Part shown: piece after piece, positions 47,760 through 59,000 of the stretch
Layout of the letters: the number at the start of each line of letters is the position of its first letter
Numbering within the stretch: the first letter of the stretch is position 1
From: Amphiura filiformis
Taxonomy: Eukaryota > Echinodermata > Ophiuroidea > Amphilepidida > Amphiuridae
Length of the DNA stretch: 64,000 nt
Reading direction: 5' to 3'
Assembly (NCBI RefSeq): GCF_039555335.1
Contig: NC_092646.1
Span: 21,760,258 to 21,824,257, forward strand
The notes under the pieces: model-generated
Told to the model about the DNA's origin: nothing
The model's input: only the letters and a program-made list of their open reading frames with translations
The model's database searches: none
Position numbers and translations under genes: made by a program

Positions 47760-48640
47760 TTAAGGCCTGTAGCTGTTAATGTGACACTCTCCGTCGAGTT
47801 TTTCGATAAATTCATTAATTTCTCAAAAAGTAAAAATAGCAGTTTAACAAATAATAGTTCAAATGAAAGCCATTATTGGGGGCATAATTATCGTATCATT
47901 AAAATAGGTCTGACACCAATTAAAACATGTGTTTTGATGTCCCAAGTTCATAGTAAAATATGCTCACGCTCTTTTTTTACAGATGGCCTGGAATTTCATA
48001 TTTCGGTTGCAGCGATTGCCCAAAAATAGGTGGTATGCTTATGAAAAGCGTTTCCGCTTGGAATGTAGATAGTTATTGTTGCTATTACTGTTCGCGATTT
48101 TAATTTATGCATTCTTTAGCCGACAATTTTCAATGCAATTTACACACTCAAAATGTCGCTCGCGTAAATACTGATATTTTAAACAGTATCCGTTTTTTAA
48201 ACGAAACTACTGTCCACATTAGTTCCCAAGACTTTGATGAAAACATAGATACCAAATCAGACTGCATGTGACGAACAGATTTTAAACTAGAATTGAAAGA
48301 ACCAGCGTATGCCCTATGAAAATGCTGTTTCGTAATAAATCGCGTTGTGATAAAAAGAGGGAATTTTGACATCCTTTTGGCTGTTTTTTATACCAAGGAA
48401 ATGCGTGACCTACCCCAAACTTCTCATGTAGCCTTGACTTAATGTCCGTGACTGTTTGATATTATTGAATTTAGACGATTTGAACTATTTACTTACATTT
48501 AACCCGATGTTTGGCCAGAGAATGTTGTATTATATTCCAAAGATGGCGACAGCCAGTAAAAAGGACACGTTTCTGCTCAGATGTTTCAGAGTTTGAGACC
48601 ATATATTCACGGTTTTCCTATTACAATTCAAACCTATGAC
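47760..48640. other. Intergenic, no gene seen
   Basis: Short frames only; no recognised protein motif or clear repeat boundary. Confidence 0.35.
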
Positions 48641-48725
48641 AAATTTGGCTGGTTTGCGATATGCGATTTTTCATCCTGATGTGGTAGTGATGTCAGTACA
48701 GTGAGCATTTAATTGGGCACAGCCA

Positions 48726-49051
48726 CAGAATTAAAACCAGAGAACCGGGACTCGACCGCCATCTTGATACAGGCATGGAGCAAAAATTGGGGGTATTCGG
48801 TTTCCCTCGGAATGCGCTCGAGGCATTCGTTGTCATGCAAACGCGACATGGATGATGGGCGCATTTGAGAGTCGCACTTGATGCGACCTGTACGCGAGTA
48901 CCAAGACGCTTCAGATGAAACGCAGAATTGTTTTCGTTCGTCTCCGCGCACCGTCGGCAAGGACCCGAATACCCCCAATTTTCTCCCCATAGCTGACGGC
49001 GCGATTGTACATGCCGGTATAGGGAGTCCCGGTTCTCCTTCTCTAATTCTG
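48726..49051. mobile_element. TIR element with 12-bp flanking duplication
   Basis: Ends CAGAATTA...GAGAACCGGGACTC and their complement, 326 bp. TGGGCACAGCCA occurs directly on both sides (48714-48725, 49052-49063). The flanking GATGTGG/CCACATC words at ~48678 and ~49152 suggest it sits inside an older inverted repeat. Confidence 0.85.
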
Positions 49052-50239
49052 TGGGCACAGCCAAATAATTACTAGCGTTCGGCCAAAGCGCTGATGTACA
49101 CATGCACACGCTTAATACGCCACATAGATGCGCGAGCGAAACAGCTGCTTCAACGCGTTGACGTTGACTGCCACATCAGGGTGAAAAATGGTAGGCCTAC
49201 ATGTATGACTATAAAACCTCAAACACGCCCCTCGATAAAGGTTGGCAAATGAAGGAGGCGGCAGTTTAGCGAATATGCGAGTGCAAGCGCCGCCCTAACC
49301 GTGGAAGGTTTCCGCATACCGAATATAGGTTTATATCATGGCCTCTAGGCCTCATGGTTTATTTTTCGAAAAGAAAGCATAATCAATTGAGAAGGGAATG
49401 GATATTGCCATAATAATATCAAAGTTAATACTTGTCGTCCATAACAAGAAGGAATGCATCACGATTGTATAATATCCAGCTTTGGTATTTCATTTGATTA
49501 CACTAAACATATGAAGCTTTATCTTTACTAGATTTATGTACTGAACATTTGCAGACCAGGCCTTCTACATGTAGTGAGCACCACATTAGATTGTGTTTAC
49601 AAGAAATATTTATAAAATAAATAAATAACATGAATCCATATAAGATTTATATAGTGCACCAGAGGATACAAAGCGCTGTAATTTCGCTGCTACTAGTGAA
49701 TTATCAGAATCAGATATCATCAACTATGCCGATTGTAGCCGATTAGATTGTAACATCCACTTATTATCTCAGCAGTTCCCCAAAGTCCATTGGATGAAGA
49801 AAGATGTGAGCGGTATGAATTAATAAGTGTCGCCTCCTAGAAATATCTTAGATCACCAGCTTGGATGATAAAATATTATCTAGAAACAGGCATCTGTTTT
49901 TCAAGGTCTCCCTTTCATCTATTGACCTTAAAGAAAGGATTAAAATTATTGAATAGAGTCCATGACCTGACGCAACGCATTATTAATGAGTAGCTATTAG
50001 GGACAGTCATGATGTTATGGTTGAGCGAGCAACGTATGACCACTACACAGGTCAATGGCCTGATTGCGATCTGGCGGGTTTTTAAAAGCACAGTCCCTGA
50101 ACTACGGTGTACCATGAGGGACATGCAAACTTAAAATAATTTTTCACAAACTCAAATATTTTTTGCAAACTGAAATGATTTTCTACAAACTCAAATATTT
50201 TTTTACAAACTTGAAATATTTTTTTTCTATCTTTCTTCT

Positions 50240-50345
50240 TTCACGCGAGACTCCCAACGAGACTAATGCTATCGAGATTGAGTCTATTCGCGATGCGATA
50301 TGATTTTTTTTAAAAGAAGGGTCTTAGACCGCTCGGCCACACGAC
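50240..50345 (-). other. tRNA-Leu/Ser-like fragment (SINE head or pseudogene)
   Basis: Minus strand GTCGTGTGGCCGAGCGGTCT matches the 5' half of a tRNA-Ser/Leu with its A box. The B box about 80 bases on (GTTGGGAGTCTCGC) is only a weak match, and the anticodon arm does not fold. Confidence 0.5.
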
Positions 50346-50493
50346 TTGTTGGTATCCATCTTGAATTTTTTTACATATAATCGCAACCTCAACATAGGCT
50401 TACCACGTGGCAGGCAAAGGCAGAAAACGTACCATATTTTGGAATTTTATTTGCTTAAAAACATTAATGTGTATTAATAGCGCCCAATTGTTG

Positions 50494-51609
50494 TTAAGGA
50501 GGCTGTGTACTCTCAGACATGCATGTAGTCAAAGTGCAATAACTTTGTAATTATTCGCACAAGACAAATAAAAGTATACATTTGTATGAAGGCAAGACAT
50601 CAATAAATCTTCATATAAAAACAGATTTGGAGTAAAAACAACAATTCTGAAGAAAATCACAAAAAGTGAGTTTTTGGCAATATTTGTTAGGTACATCATA
50701 ACAAAAAACACTCTTTCCAAAATATTTTATTTTGTTTTTAGCTCAACTTGAGGCTCCATTCCAAAAGCGGTTTTTTTATATTTTTTTATATCAATTGGCC
50801 TTATATTTTGAGATATTGACCATATAAGACATCAAATTGAACTTTTTGAAATTCACAAACACCTATTTGCACAAAATGATGCCTAAAATCGGAAATAGAC
50901 CAAAATATAAAAAAAATGAGAAAACCGTTTCTTGAGTCAATCGTGCTTTTTACGATGATCATATTGGCTTACCTATAGATGCTGTATTTATTGAGTTATC
51001 GTGTACATAAATCGTCATTTTACCGAGAAAATGAACATTGAAATAATGGCCGTTGAAGTTTAAAGTGGTCACATTTTGCACTTTCATCGAATTTCACAGG
51101 GAATAGGGCAGTTTTCGTTTTTGTACCTTATATTACGTGAACATCGGGTAAATCCACAGCCCCTTGAGAAGTTTGAGCGAAATCCATTCATAACTTGATA
51201 TTTAAATCGGGGGAACTTGAAAAAACCCACATTTTATCAGCTAAAACGGAGCCATTTGACCACTAGGTTTTTGTGAAATCAGTGCTTCCGTGGTGTTTCC
51301 ATAAGATGCGCCGCGCATGCAGATAAGCGTCGCGTATGCGTAGCGTATTTGTGCGTTAACAAATTGCGCGATACGCAACGCGATGCACTGTTTCGCGCGT
51401 GTACCCTGCTGGTTCAACAAAGATTTTCTTTCCTTTTCAATTTCAAACACGAGTGGAATAGTGAAATAAAATCCTTAAAATATTGCAGTTGGAGTTTACA
51501 AATCTGGATTTTCATTCCTTTTATTTATAAAAAACATAACAAAGTGCAAACATAAAAAAAACCTCAATTTTGCGAAAGAAACAATGTCTAGAGTACACAG
51601 CCGCGTTAA
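50494..51609. mobile_element. TTAA element family 3, 1.1 kb
   Basis: TTAA on both sides; ends GGAGGCTGTGTACTC and GAGTACACAGCCGCG. Non-coding interior. Confidence 0.85.
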
Positions 51610-51908
51610 GAGGCGCACCATTTGATTTCCAAGGGGCATGGGAGTTTTTTGAAAAAAAAAACTTTGCCCACTAGTGAGACGAAAAAACAACTTCGCCCAC
51701 TAGTGAGATGGAAATTTTGTTGCCTCACTGGTGAGTAAAACAAATTTCTCCCACCCAACTTTGTATAAAGGTATACATTATAATTGAAAAATAAATAAAA
51801 ACAGGCGGTGAAAATAAATCCTCCCTTTGGAGGCGATAAAAAAATCCAAAAAAAAAAATCTGCCTGACCCAAACTCCCATGCACCCCTGAGAATATAATG
51901 GTGCGTCC
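51610..51908. mobile_element. Hairpin MITE next to TTAA element
   Basis: GGCGCACCAT...AGGGGCATGGGAGTTT pairs with AAACTCCCATGCACCCCT...ATGGTGCGTCC; inside, CACTAGTGAG(A/T) occurs several times. Confidence 0.78.
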
Positions 51909-52534
51909 CCTGCGTGATCTAAATACAGAAATCCGACAATAAATGGGCCTCTACATGCACAATAAATTATATTAAAGTTTGCAACAACAAAAATTAAAGT
52001 TTGTAATAATTATTCGAGTTTTATCAAAGTTTGCAAAAATTATTTTAAGTTAGCATGTTCCTCATGGTACACCGTACTGAACATAACATATCCGTGGGCA
52101 TATGACCGAAATTGCCTAGCAATTGACGTCTCATGTCAACGCAGTCTATAGTGTGATTAGAACATTATTGTCTGGTGATCATTATAGTATGATCAGTACG
52201 AAAAATCCAGATTTTCAAAAATTAAAAGAACCACTTTTTAGCGGGAATTTTCGTAAGTTACACAGCTGAAGTTATGAAAGGGTTGAAAGACTACAATATT
52301 ATGGCATAAACAAGAATATGTTCGATTGGTCTTTATTCCTATAGGCTGAACCCTTAAAGCAGTTTTTATTTCAGTTTTTGCTCCCCGTACTTTTCATAAC
52401 TTTCATTTTAATTGTCAGTTCTTTTGTTTCAGTTTTATTTTGTTCCTTTTGTTTTAAATTAAAACCAAACGCATAAATTAGCCATTCACCACTCTCAAAC
52501 CAGATGTCTAGTCTGTGGAGTTTTGAATAGGCCA

Positions 52535-52725
52535 GTTTGTCACTTTTAAAACTGGACCTTCGTCTTATCAAATGATTGTAACTTTGCTTCTTGAAGTCAC
52601 ATTGGATTCAATGTGTTGTTATAATGTGCAGGATTAGATAGTGCATCTATTAAAAACAACAAATTTACCACAATATTGTTCAGTTTGGAAATTGTGATTA
52701 TTTTTCCATGTGTAAGGATACTTTA
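52535..52725. repeat. Dispersed repeat, copy in inverted orientation
   Basis: Reverse-complement partner of 47505-47700 with few differences. Confidence 0.72.
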
Positions 52726-52964
52726 TTGGCGCAGTATACAAAGAGTACGGTACGTGAGAGCATAGCAAAAAATTACAATTTTGAATAATATATTTATTTT
52801 GGATTTCATGTTGGGTTTTTTTCGCAGTGATCTCGGGAAAGCATTGCCAATTTTGGTTGCAATGAATTGATTACTGTTCGTTAGTAGTTTTGTTTAAATA
52901 CAAGTTTAATTTCCTAAAGATTTAGGCCTTTATGTTGCATAACAACATTTTGACTTTTTAGAGT

Positions 52965-53129
52965 CAAGGCCCGTTTTTTCAAAGCATGGCTAGTTGTCAG
53001 GCTTCGTAAGCCATCAGGTGTAAGACCAATTAGTCCTACTTACAATTTCACATCGTACATCCCCTCACTTGGTAGGGCTAGCCTGCTGGCTTAGGAAGCC
53101 CAAAATACTAGCCAAGCTTCGAGAAATCG
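52965..53129. mobile_element. AAGCTTGGCTAGT MITE, copy 2
   Basis: TTTCAAAGCATGGCTAGTTGTCAGG at left (positions 52977-53001) pairs with the AAGCTTCGAGAAATCG-containing right end; ~165 bp. Lies directly beside a TTAA element. Confidence 0.7.
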
Positions 53130-53132
53130 AAC

Positions 53133-53463
53133 TTAAAGGAGTATTTCGTGATCCTAGCATCCTCTATTTATGTCATTTGTCATTAGATATCCACGAAAAA
53201 AACCTATTCCCAAAATTTCAGTTGATTCCGATTTTGCGTTCGCGAGTTATTCATGATTATGTGTATTACACTGCTCCATAGACAATGCGGTGCACCAGAA
53301 CGAAATTCAAATTTCGCGATATCTTTGCTAAACGAATTAATCTGCAAGAAATATTTTGTACATAAACATTACATAGCCAGAGGTTTCCAGTGATATAAAA
53401 ATCTCAACTTTTTTGAGAAAAGTGGGGGGGGGTGAGGCTGTGGATCACGAAATGCCCTTTTAA
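53133..53463. mobile_element. TTAA MITE family 1, copy 3
   Basis: TTAA on both sides, same ends as 6657-7001; lacks the GTAATTTCGTTCT half of the central palindrome. Confidence 0.85.
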
Positions 53464-54233
53464 CAGTGATATACCATTAGTACAATATATATACATGATT
53501 TAAGTAAGGTACATACAGCTTATGTACCTATCCAAACACAACAATATTTCAGAGGATCTTAAAAATCCCTATGATGTGTAATTGGGCAATTTTATTTACT
53601 TGGATTTACACTGACAGACACCTCGACACATAACATGCCTATACACCAATCCGAGAAGCGTTTACTGTATTTGGCCCTCTATTGACGGCAACACAGATGT
53701 ACCAGAGCGGGAGATTTAATTCGTAATTCAATACTCATGATTGTGTATTGAATATCACTGTTGTGTACAATTCCTGGGAACAATTCTGTATAGCACACAA
53801 TAAATAATGGATGGAACCCCCGACCTCGGGACACCGCAGTTTTACATCGGGGACACCGCAGTAATGGCGAAGTCGGATAGGTGTATTAGCAAATTTCTCA
53901 AATGCATAAACTGTCGAGGATATTGAAAATATAACTAAATATAATGACTACTAAATATATCAGGCTGGTGATGTTGGCCATTTGCGGGCTGGCTAATGCC
54001 TGTCCCGGTTGTAAAATTCTAATCAACTTAGTTGGTAATTGATGTTAAAATTGGTCAACCTTTTTTTTTGACGGTTGGTAGGAAGCTTCCTACATGGGAT
54101 CAAGTTTTAAAAATGAGAAAAGCATTTTTCAACGCTGGCGCCTCATTTATATTTTGAAATGTTTTTGGTAGATGTTGAGGGTTTTGTTGGTTTTGTTGTT
54201 GTTGTTGTTTAAGTGACAACTGTAAAACAACTC

Positions 54234-54246
54234 ATAAATAAATAGA

Positions 54247-54339
<93 letters not shown>

Positions 54340-54342
54340 ATA
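54234..54342. repeat. (AAAT)n microsatellite
   Basis: About 26 AAAT/TAAA units almost without interruption. Confidence 0.96.
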
Positions 54343-54725
54343 CCAGACTAGTTATACGTTCTCAGTGACGACTGACAACCTTGGTTGATTGCGTTGCAAA
54401 CTAAATGGATGTGAAATTCAAGAAAAGGAAGTAACTGCTATTGTAGGCAAACAATGGTATTACTCAATGCTAGTGTCGTAGACTGGGGTAGCTGCCACCT
54501 ACGTGATAAGTCGTGTTCCCCATCTTGCCCCCCCATCCCCGTGCTGCCCGCCCTGATATTAAAGATTTAGGTGTTTTTTTACTTTATAGCCAGTTGACGG
54601 TATGCCCCTCTGAAAATTACCTTTGTTTCCTCTGACAAAGTTCTGTGGCTACTATATATCCAAATTATTGTAGTGTGGTGTACCTGGGTTCTCGAGGAAT
54701 GAGGCTATATTCCATTCAGTAGATT

Positions 54726-54926
54726 AAGGTCCGATTTCTCGAAGCTTGGTATAGTGATCACAATTTCTAAGCAAGCCTACCAATATACATCCAATATTGA
54801 TTTATATTTATAGGTGACATGATGTTCAATGAATTGTAAGTACTGGTATATAAGACTAAATTGGTATTTAGCCTGAGCTTCCTAACAACTTCCTGACAAC
54901 TAGCCATGCTTTGAGAAACCGGCCAT
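54726..54926. mobile_element. AAGCTTGGCTAGT MITE, copy 3
   Basis: Left GGTCCGATTTCTCGAAGCTT and right AGCCATGCTTTGAGAAACCG are inverted copies; interior TTATATTTATAGGTGA matches copy 1 (TTATATTTCTAGGTGA). Confidence 0.7.
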
Positions 54927-55261
54927 TAGTGTCCAATACACTCGGCTCTTGGTTTGTTATCAATATCCTCAACAGTTTATGCATTTGAGAAACTTGCTAA
55001 AGGCATGTTATGTGTCCAGGTGTCCGTCAGTGTAAATTCAAGTAAATAAAATTGCCCAATTACATATCACTAACATAAATCATTTATAGCACCAATTTCA
55101 TTTTCATTTTTCAACATCAATTTTCTGCCATTTTGTACAGCCGTGTGAGAAGTCAATTATTGCAGAACGGAATTTATGGACAAATTGTTCCGTTTTTTTT
55201 CTTCAAAATTCAAGAAAAGAATTACTCATTATTTCTAGTAATTAATTTTCTCACCTATTAT

Positions 55262-55450
55262 CTGTTATAGATAAGTTGACTTCTGACGCCAATGCCTGGC
55301 AGTATGCGCACGCATCATCACAATTTCTTTTGCTTTTTGTCTGGCAGTATGCGCGCGCATCATATTTGGTGTAGGGCTCATCACAATGAGGCTATTGAAC
55401 AGTGCAGTGGTTGAATGGGGTTCAATCAAGCATAGTGATATACAAAATAT
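55262..55450. mobile_element. Related copy of the MITE at 15984-16232
   Basis: In inverted orientation: AGATAAGTTGACTTCTGACG, two CTGGCAGTATGCGC words and TGAGGCTATTGAACAGT match the first copy. The far end is diverged. Another diverged relative lies near 50030-50110. Confidence 0.65.
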
Positions 55451-55949
55451 ATATAAAATGATAATAAAACTTTCGAAAGGCTACTTGTGCGTGTAAGATA
55501 TAGACGAATCCAATTTCACGCATTCCTACACCTCAATGGCTGCCAAAGTTGGGTCACCGTCGGCTCAATCTCACTTAAAATGTGAAATGATGCGGCCTTG
55601 GAGGGTATTTTAAACTGCATTCTATCACCTGTGTTACACGTAGACAAAAGAATAGTGACAGTGTACAACACAAAACAATCTAACATCGAATTTTAAGCGG
55701 CTTTAATCCACCTAATTGGGCAGTCAGTACACCAGTTTGGTGCATGCGGGGACCGGACCCGTCATGGCCGACCAAATCCTGACCATGACTTGGCTCGTTG
55801 GATTCGTCTATACCCGGGAAGATATGTTTTAGGAAGTTAGTGAAATTTTTTGTTAAAAGCGAGTGTCTTCTTTTAACCATAATGTACAAACTAGGCCAAT
55901 GCATAGTGACATGTATTGAGAGTCATAACAATACATCAAAGAAGTAGAG

Positions 55950-56083
55950 TTAAATGGGAACCCTTTGCCCTCTTATCATTTGATATATTTCTTCCAACCC
56001 AAGCGATACGGGTGTTACCAAGTAAACAGCGGCTAACAAGACAAACGATAGTGTGAAACTGCCTGTCGTGTCGAATAACCATC
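55950..56083 (-). CDS. SLC16 copy B exon 4
   Basis: Acceptor TTCTATAG, reads GWLFDTTGSFTLSFVLLAAV and ends QRVPI with TAA at 55950-55952. Last transmembrane helix and short cytoplasmic tail. Confidence 0.9.
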
Positions 56084-59000
56084 CTATAGAATGAATATAA
56101 ACAACATTATTTTATTGAACGACATTTTTCTTCATTAATTTTTCGCATTATGATAACAGTATGAAAAAAATAATTTACCGACCTGTGAGACGTTTAATAT
56201 ATCTTACCAGATAAAAATCCAGTAGAAATACCAGCTACACCAATAACCACATATATCCACGCAACTCCGTTAAGATACTCGGCTTCTGATGTTACACGTT
56301 TATTAGCTATAAAGAGCTGAGCTCCTAGAATACCGTAACTAATACCAAACAAAATCGCCATCAAACTTAATTGTATAAAATCATCGAATTGAGTTGTCAA
56401 AGCAAGCGAAATGGCTCCTAACAGAGACGACAAATACATAAGTTGCTTGTAAGTCATAATTGTTTGCAGTAAAGGTAAAACAATCCTCACTGCAGTTAAT
56501 CCAATTCCACCACACGTGCTTACGATGGAAGCCTCTCTTAAAGATGCGTCATTGGAAAAAGTGTATGAAACCATGTATATCAGCCACCCAATTTCGGTGA
56601 AGGAGCTTACAAAAGCGGGAACTAGAACCTGTGCAATAAATGGCATGTTTGAGAGTAATGGTGAACTGAACACAGTCTTTATCATATTTAAGCAGTGAAA
56701 ACGTAAAGCATTTGTAGTGTTGTTTTAAACCGAATCAGAGGAATCTTCTGTGCTGGAAAAGAGATTCAGTGGACATTTTTTGCTTCGAATGTTTTCGTAA
56801 TTTTTGCTTTGTTTGATAAGAGCTCCAAATGGAATCGATTGCATGCATACGCCACTTAATAAAAGGCATGTCCCTCTCCAGCCGTAAATATCCAAACATA
56901 TTTGAGTCAATATTGGCATCACAGTTATTCCTAGCCCAGTGCCACAACTGTAAATCGCCACAGCAGTGTTAAAATTGGAATCGAAGTAGTCGGGAACGAT
57001 TCCTATTGCGATGACATCTTGGAGAATCAAAAATCCTGAAAAAGAATATAGAAATATACACGTTTGTATTCTTCTTGCACAAGGCTTGGTTCAAGCACGC
57101 CAGTCCGAGTTCTCGACTTTGGAGTGTGTATGTGATGCGCCCCGAGTAATTTAATCTGATCAGTTAACTTTGTTTACAATTTAAAGCTATTTCAGGAGGA
57201 ACCCCTTTTTAAGATATCATACAGGAGTGTGTGTATAGTAACATTACTGGAGAAATCCAATTTGATCAGATTTATTGATACCTTGAGAATTCCCATTAAT
57301 GTGATCAATATTAGTATTGTATCAGGTTAAATGGAAAATCCCTGTGGCTATAAGAAGGTGAATGTGACAGAATTAGTCTTTAATAGCTGAGCCTTTCCCG
57401 TTTGAAAAGATTGGTATAAAAGAGAAAATCAAGAGATTTTCGGGGCAAATTGTGATAATATTATCATTGAAGTGAGCTGCTTGTGGACCAATGTGTTGAA
57501 ATCAGTCAAGTTGGAGTTATAGGTGCTATATATATTCGGCCTCTGAACGAAGGAGTTAATTTTACGAGTCGTTAATAATTCAAGGCCAAAAACACCTTTT
57601 ACCCAACAAAACACACTGTTTGATTAAGTTAACAAAATATAATCTTTAATGAAACATGTAGTATGGTTGGACAATATGCTGTCATATAAACATGACTGCA
57701 TACATCAACAAATTACATGGTTATTTCTGCAATGTTTACATGTAGACCTACTAATCTGATCCTCGTCTTGTTGATGACTACAATGTAGAGCTCCAATTTA
57801 ATAATTTTTCCACAGCAATGATATCCTTGGGCAACGATGATACTCAAAATTATATTACTTTCAACATTCACACAATATCTTCAGGAAAACGGACCTGCCT
57901 CCATATCCGCTCTGTTTCCACTAATATTAACAGATGTGTTTTTCATAAACCAAACTTCAGCTTTTAGGGAGGTTAGGCACTTTTGTGTACTCAAAATCTT
58001 CTGTATTCACATTACAGCACATGCACCACAATTTCCATAAACTTCCTTCTGTTCCACTAGACATACCTTAAAAGCTATTTGAATCAGTTATCAGTATGAC
58101 GACGACTCCCTCATAACAAAGCCCTCTTTTCGGGATGACTCCTGTCTTGGCCTTGAGTCATTCCGACTCAAAAACAAGTCAAAAGTCTCTCACTATGCTC
58201 ACAATATTCCTCCAATTTTTTTTTTAAATATCCGCTTTCTGACAAATATCCTGTAAACACCCTTGGAAACTAGATAAATTTCTTTTACATAAACCCAGAA
58301 TTTTACTCAAGATTGAAGGTTTCGCCCATCATTTAGATAGGCATCTTCAAAAGACGATGGTTGTTCCTCACTTCCGGTTGATGGATTTTGACTGCATAGG
58401 GTGTCATCTTCCTGTCATCTTATATACAACTCTGACTTCAGAGGCGAGCCCCTCATCCCTATTCATGACGTTGGGTCGTCTTCTCCTGATCCAAATGGAT
58501 TCTTTGACGTGTCTTGTGTTTGTATCACACTCCTTACAGACTCTTTAACCTGGACACACATTCAGAAACCCTTTATAAGGCATGTACAAGATTGACGAGT
58601 AATAAAGTTATCATATACCTATGCAACACATTCCCAGGAGGAGTGTAGGTGTATTCGGTGCGTATGAACAAATAATGAGACCAATGGAGGACACTAGTCC
58701 ACATATTATATAACCAACTCGAGGACCAAACTTTCTAACGACTGGCTCTGCTGCTAAACCTGTGAATGGTGAGAAAATGAAAGTAATGTTAAAGGTTGCT
58801 TCATTTTTTGTTATAAATAAATACACCATAATTCTCAGAAGCACTGTGAACTTAAATCGTTCTGTTCTGATTAACATTATCATGTCATGCTAGTTCGAGG
58901 CTCTCCTTGCATCATGGTGGAACCGCGCAATAGGCGAATTATTAACCTGACCACTCAGAACAATCGCGCTACAATGTGCTAGTTTGTGCTCTTGTAGAAA

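Larger units (their letters stand above)
50103..52075. mobile_element. Foldback element containing two later elements
   Basis: Arms TACGGTGTACCATGAGG... (50103-~50215) and ~51960-52075 are inverted copies with repeated CAAACTCAAATATTTTT words. Inside lie 50494-51609 and 51610-51908. Confidence 0.78.
53575..55077. mobile_element. Foldback element with nested pieces
   Basis: 53575-53638 plus 53886-53945 match the reverse complement of 54950-55077. An inserted ~245-bp piece (53641-53884, ends TACACCAATCCGA and TCGGATAGGTGTA) breaks the left arm. The loop holds a microsatellite and the MITE 54726-54926. Confidence 0.8.

Noticed and set aside
48693..49109. 138-codon minus-strand open frame
   Set aside because: It runs through a TIR element and its target duplication; the composition follows the inverted repeats, with no protein family.
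57000..57035. Exon 3 of copy B starting at the ATT/ATC codon as an independent gene
   Set aside because: The acceptor TTTTTCAG at 57036 and phase match with exon 2 show that it is an internal exon.
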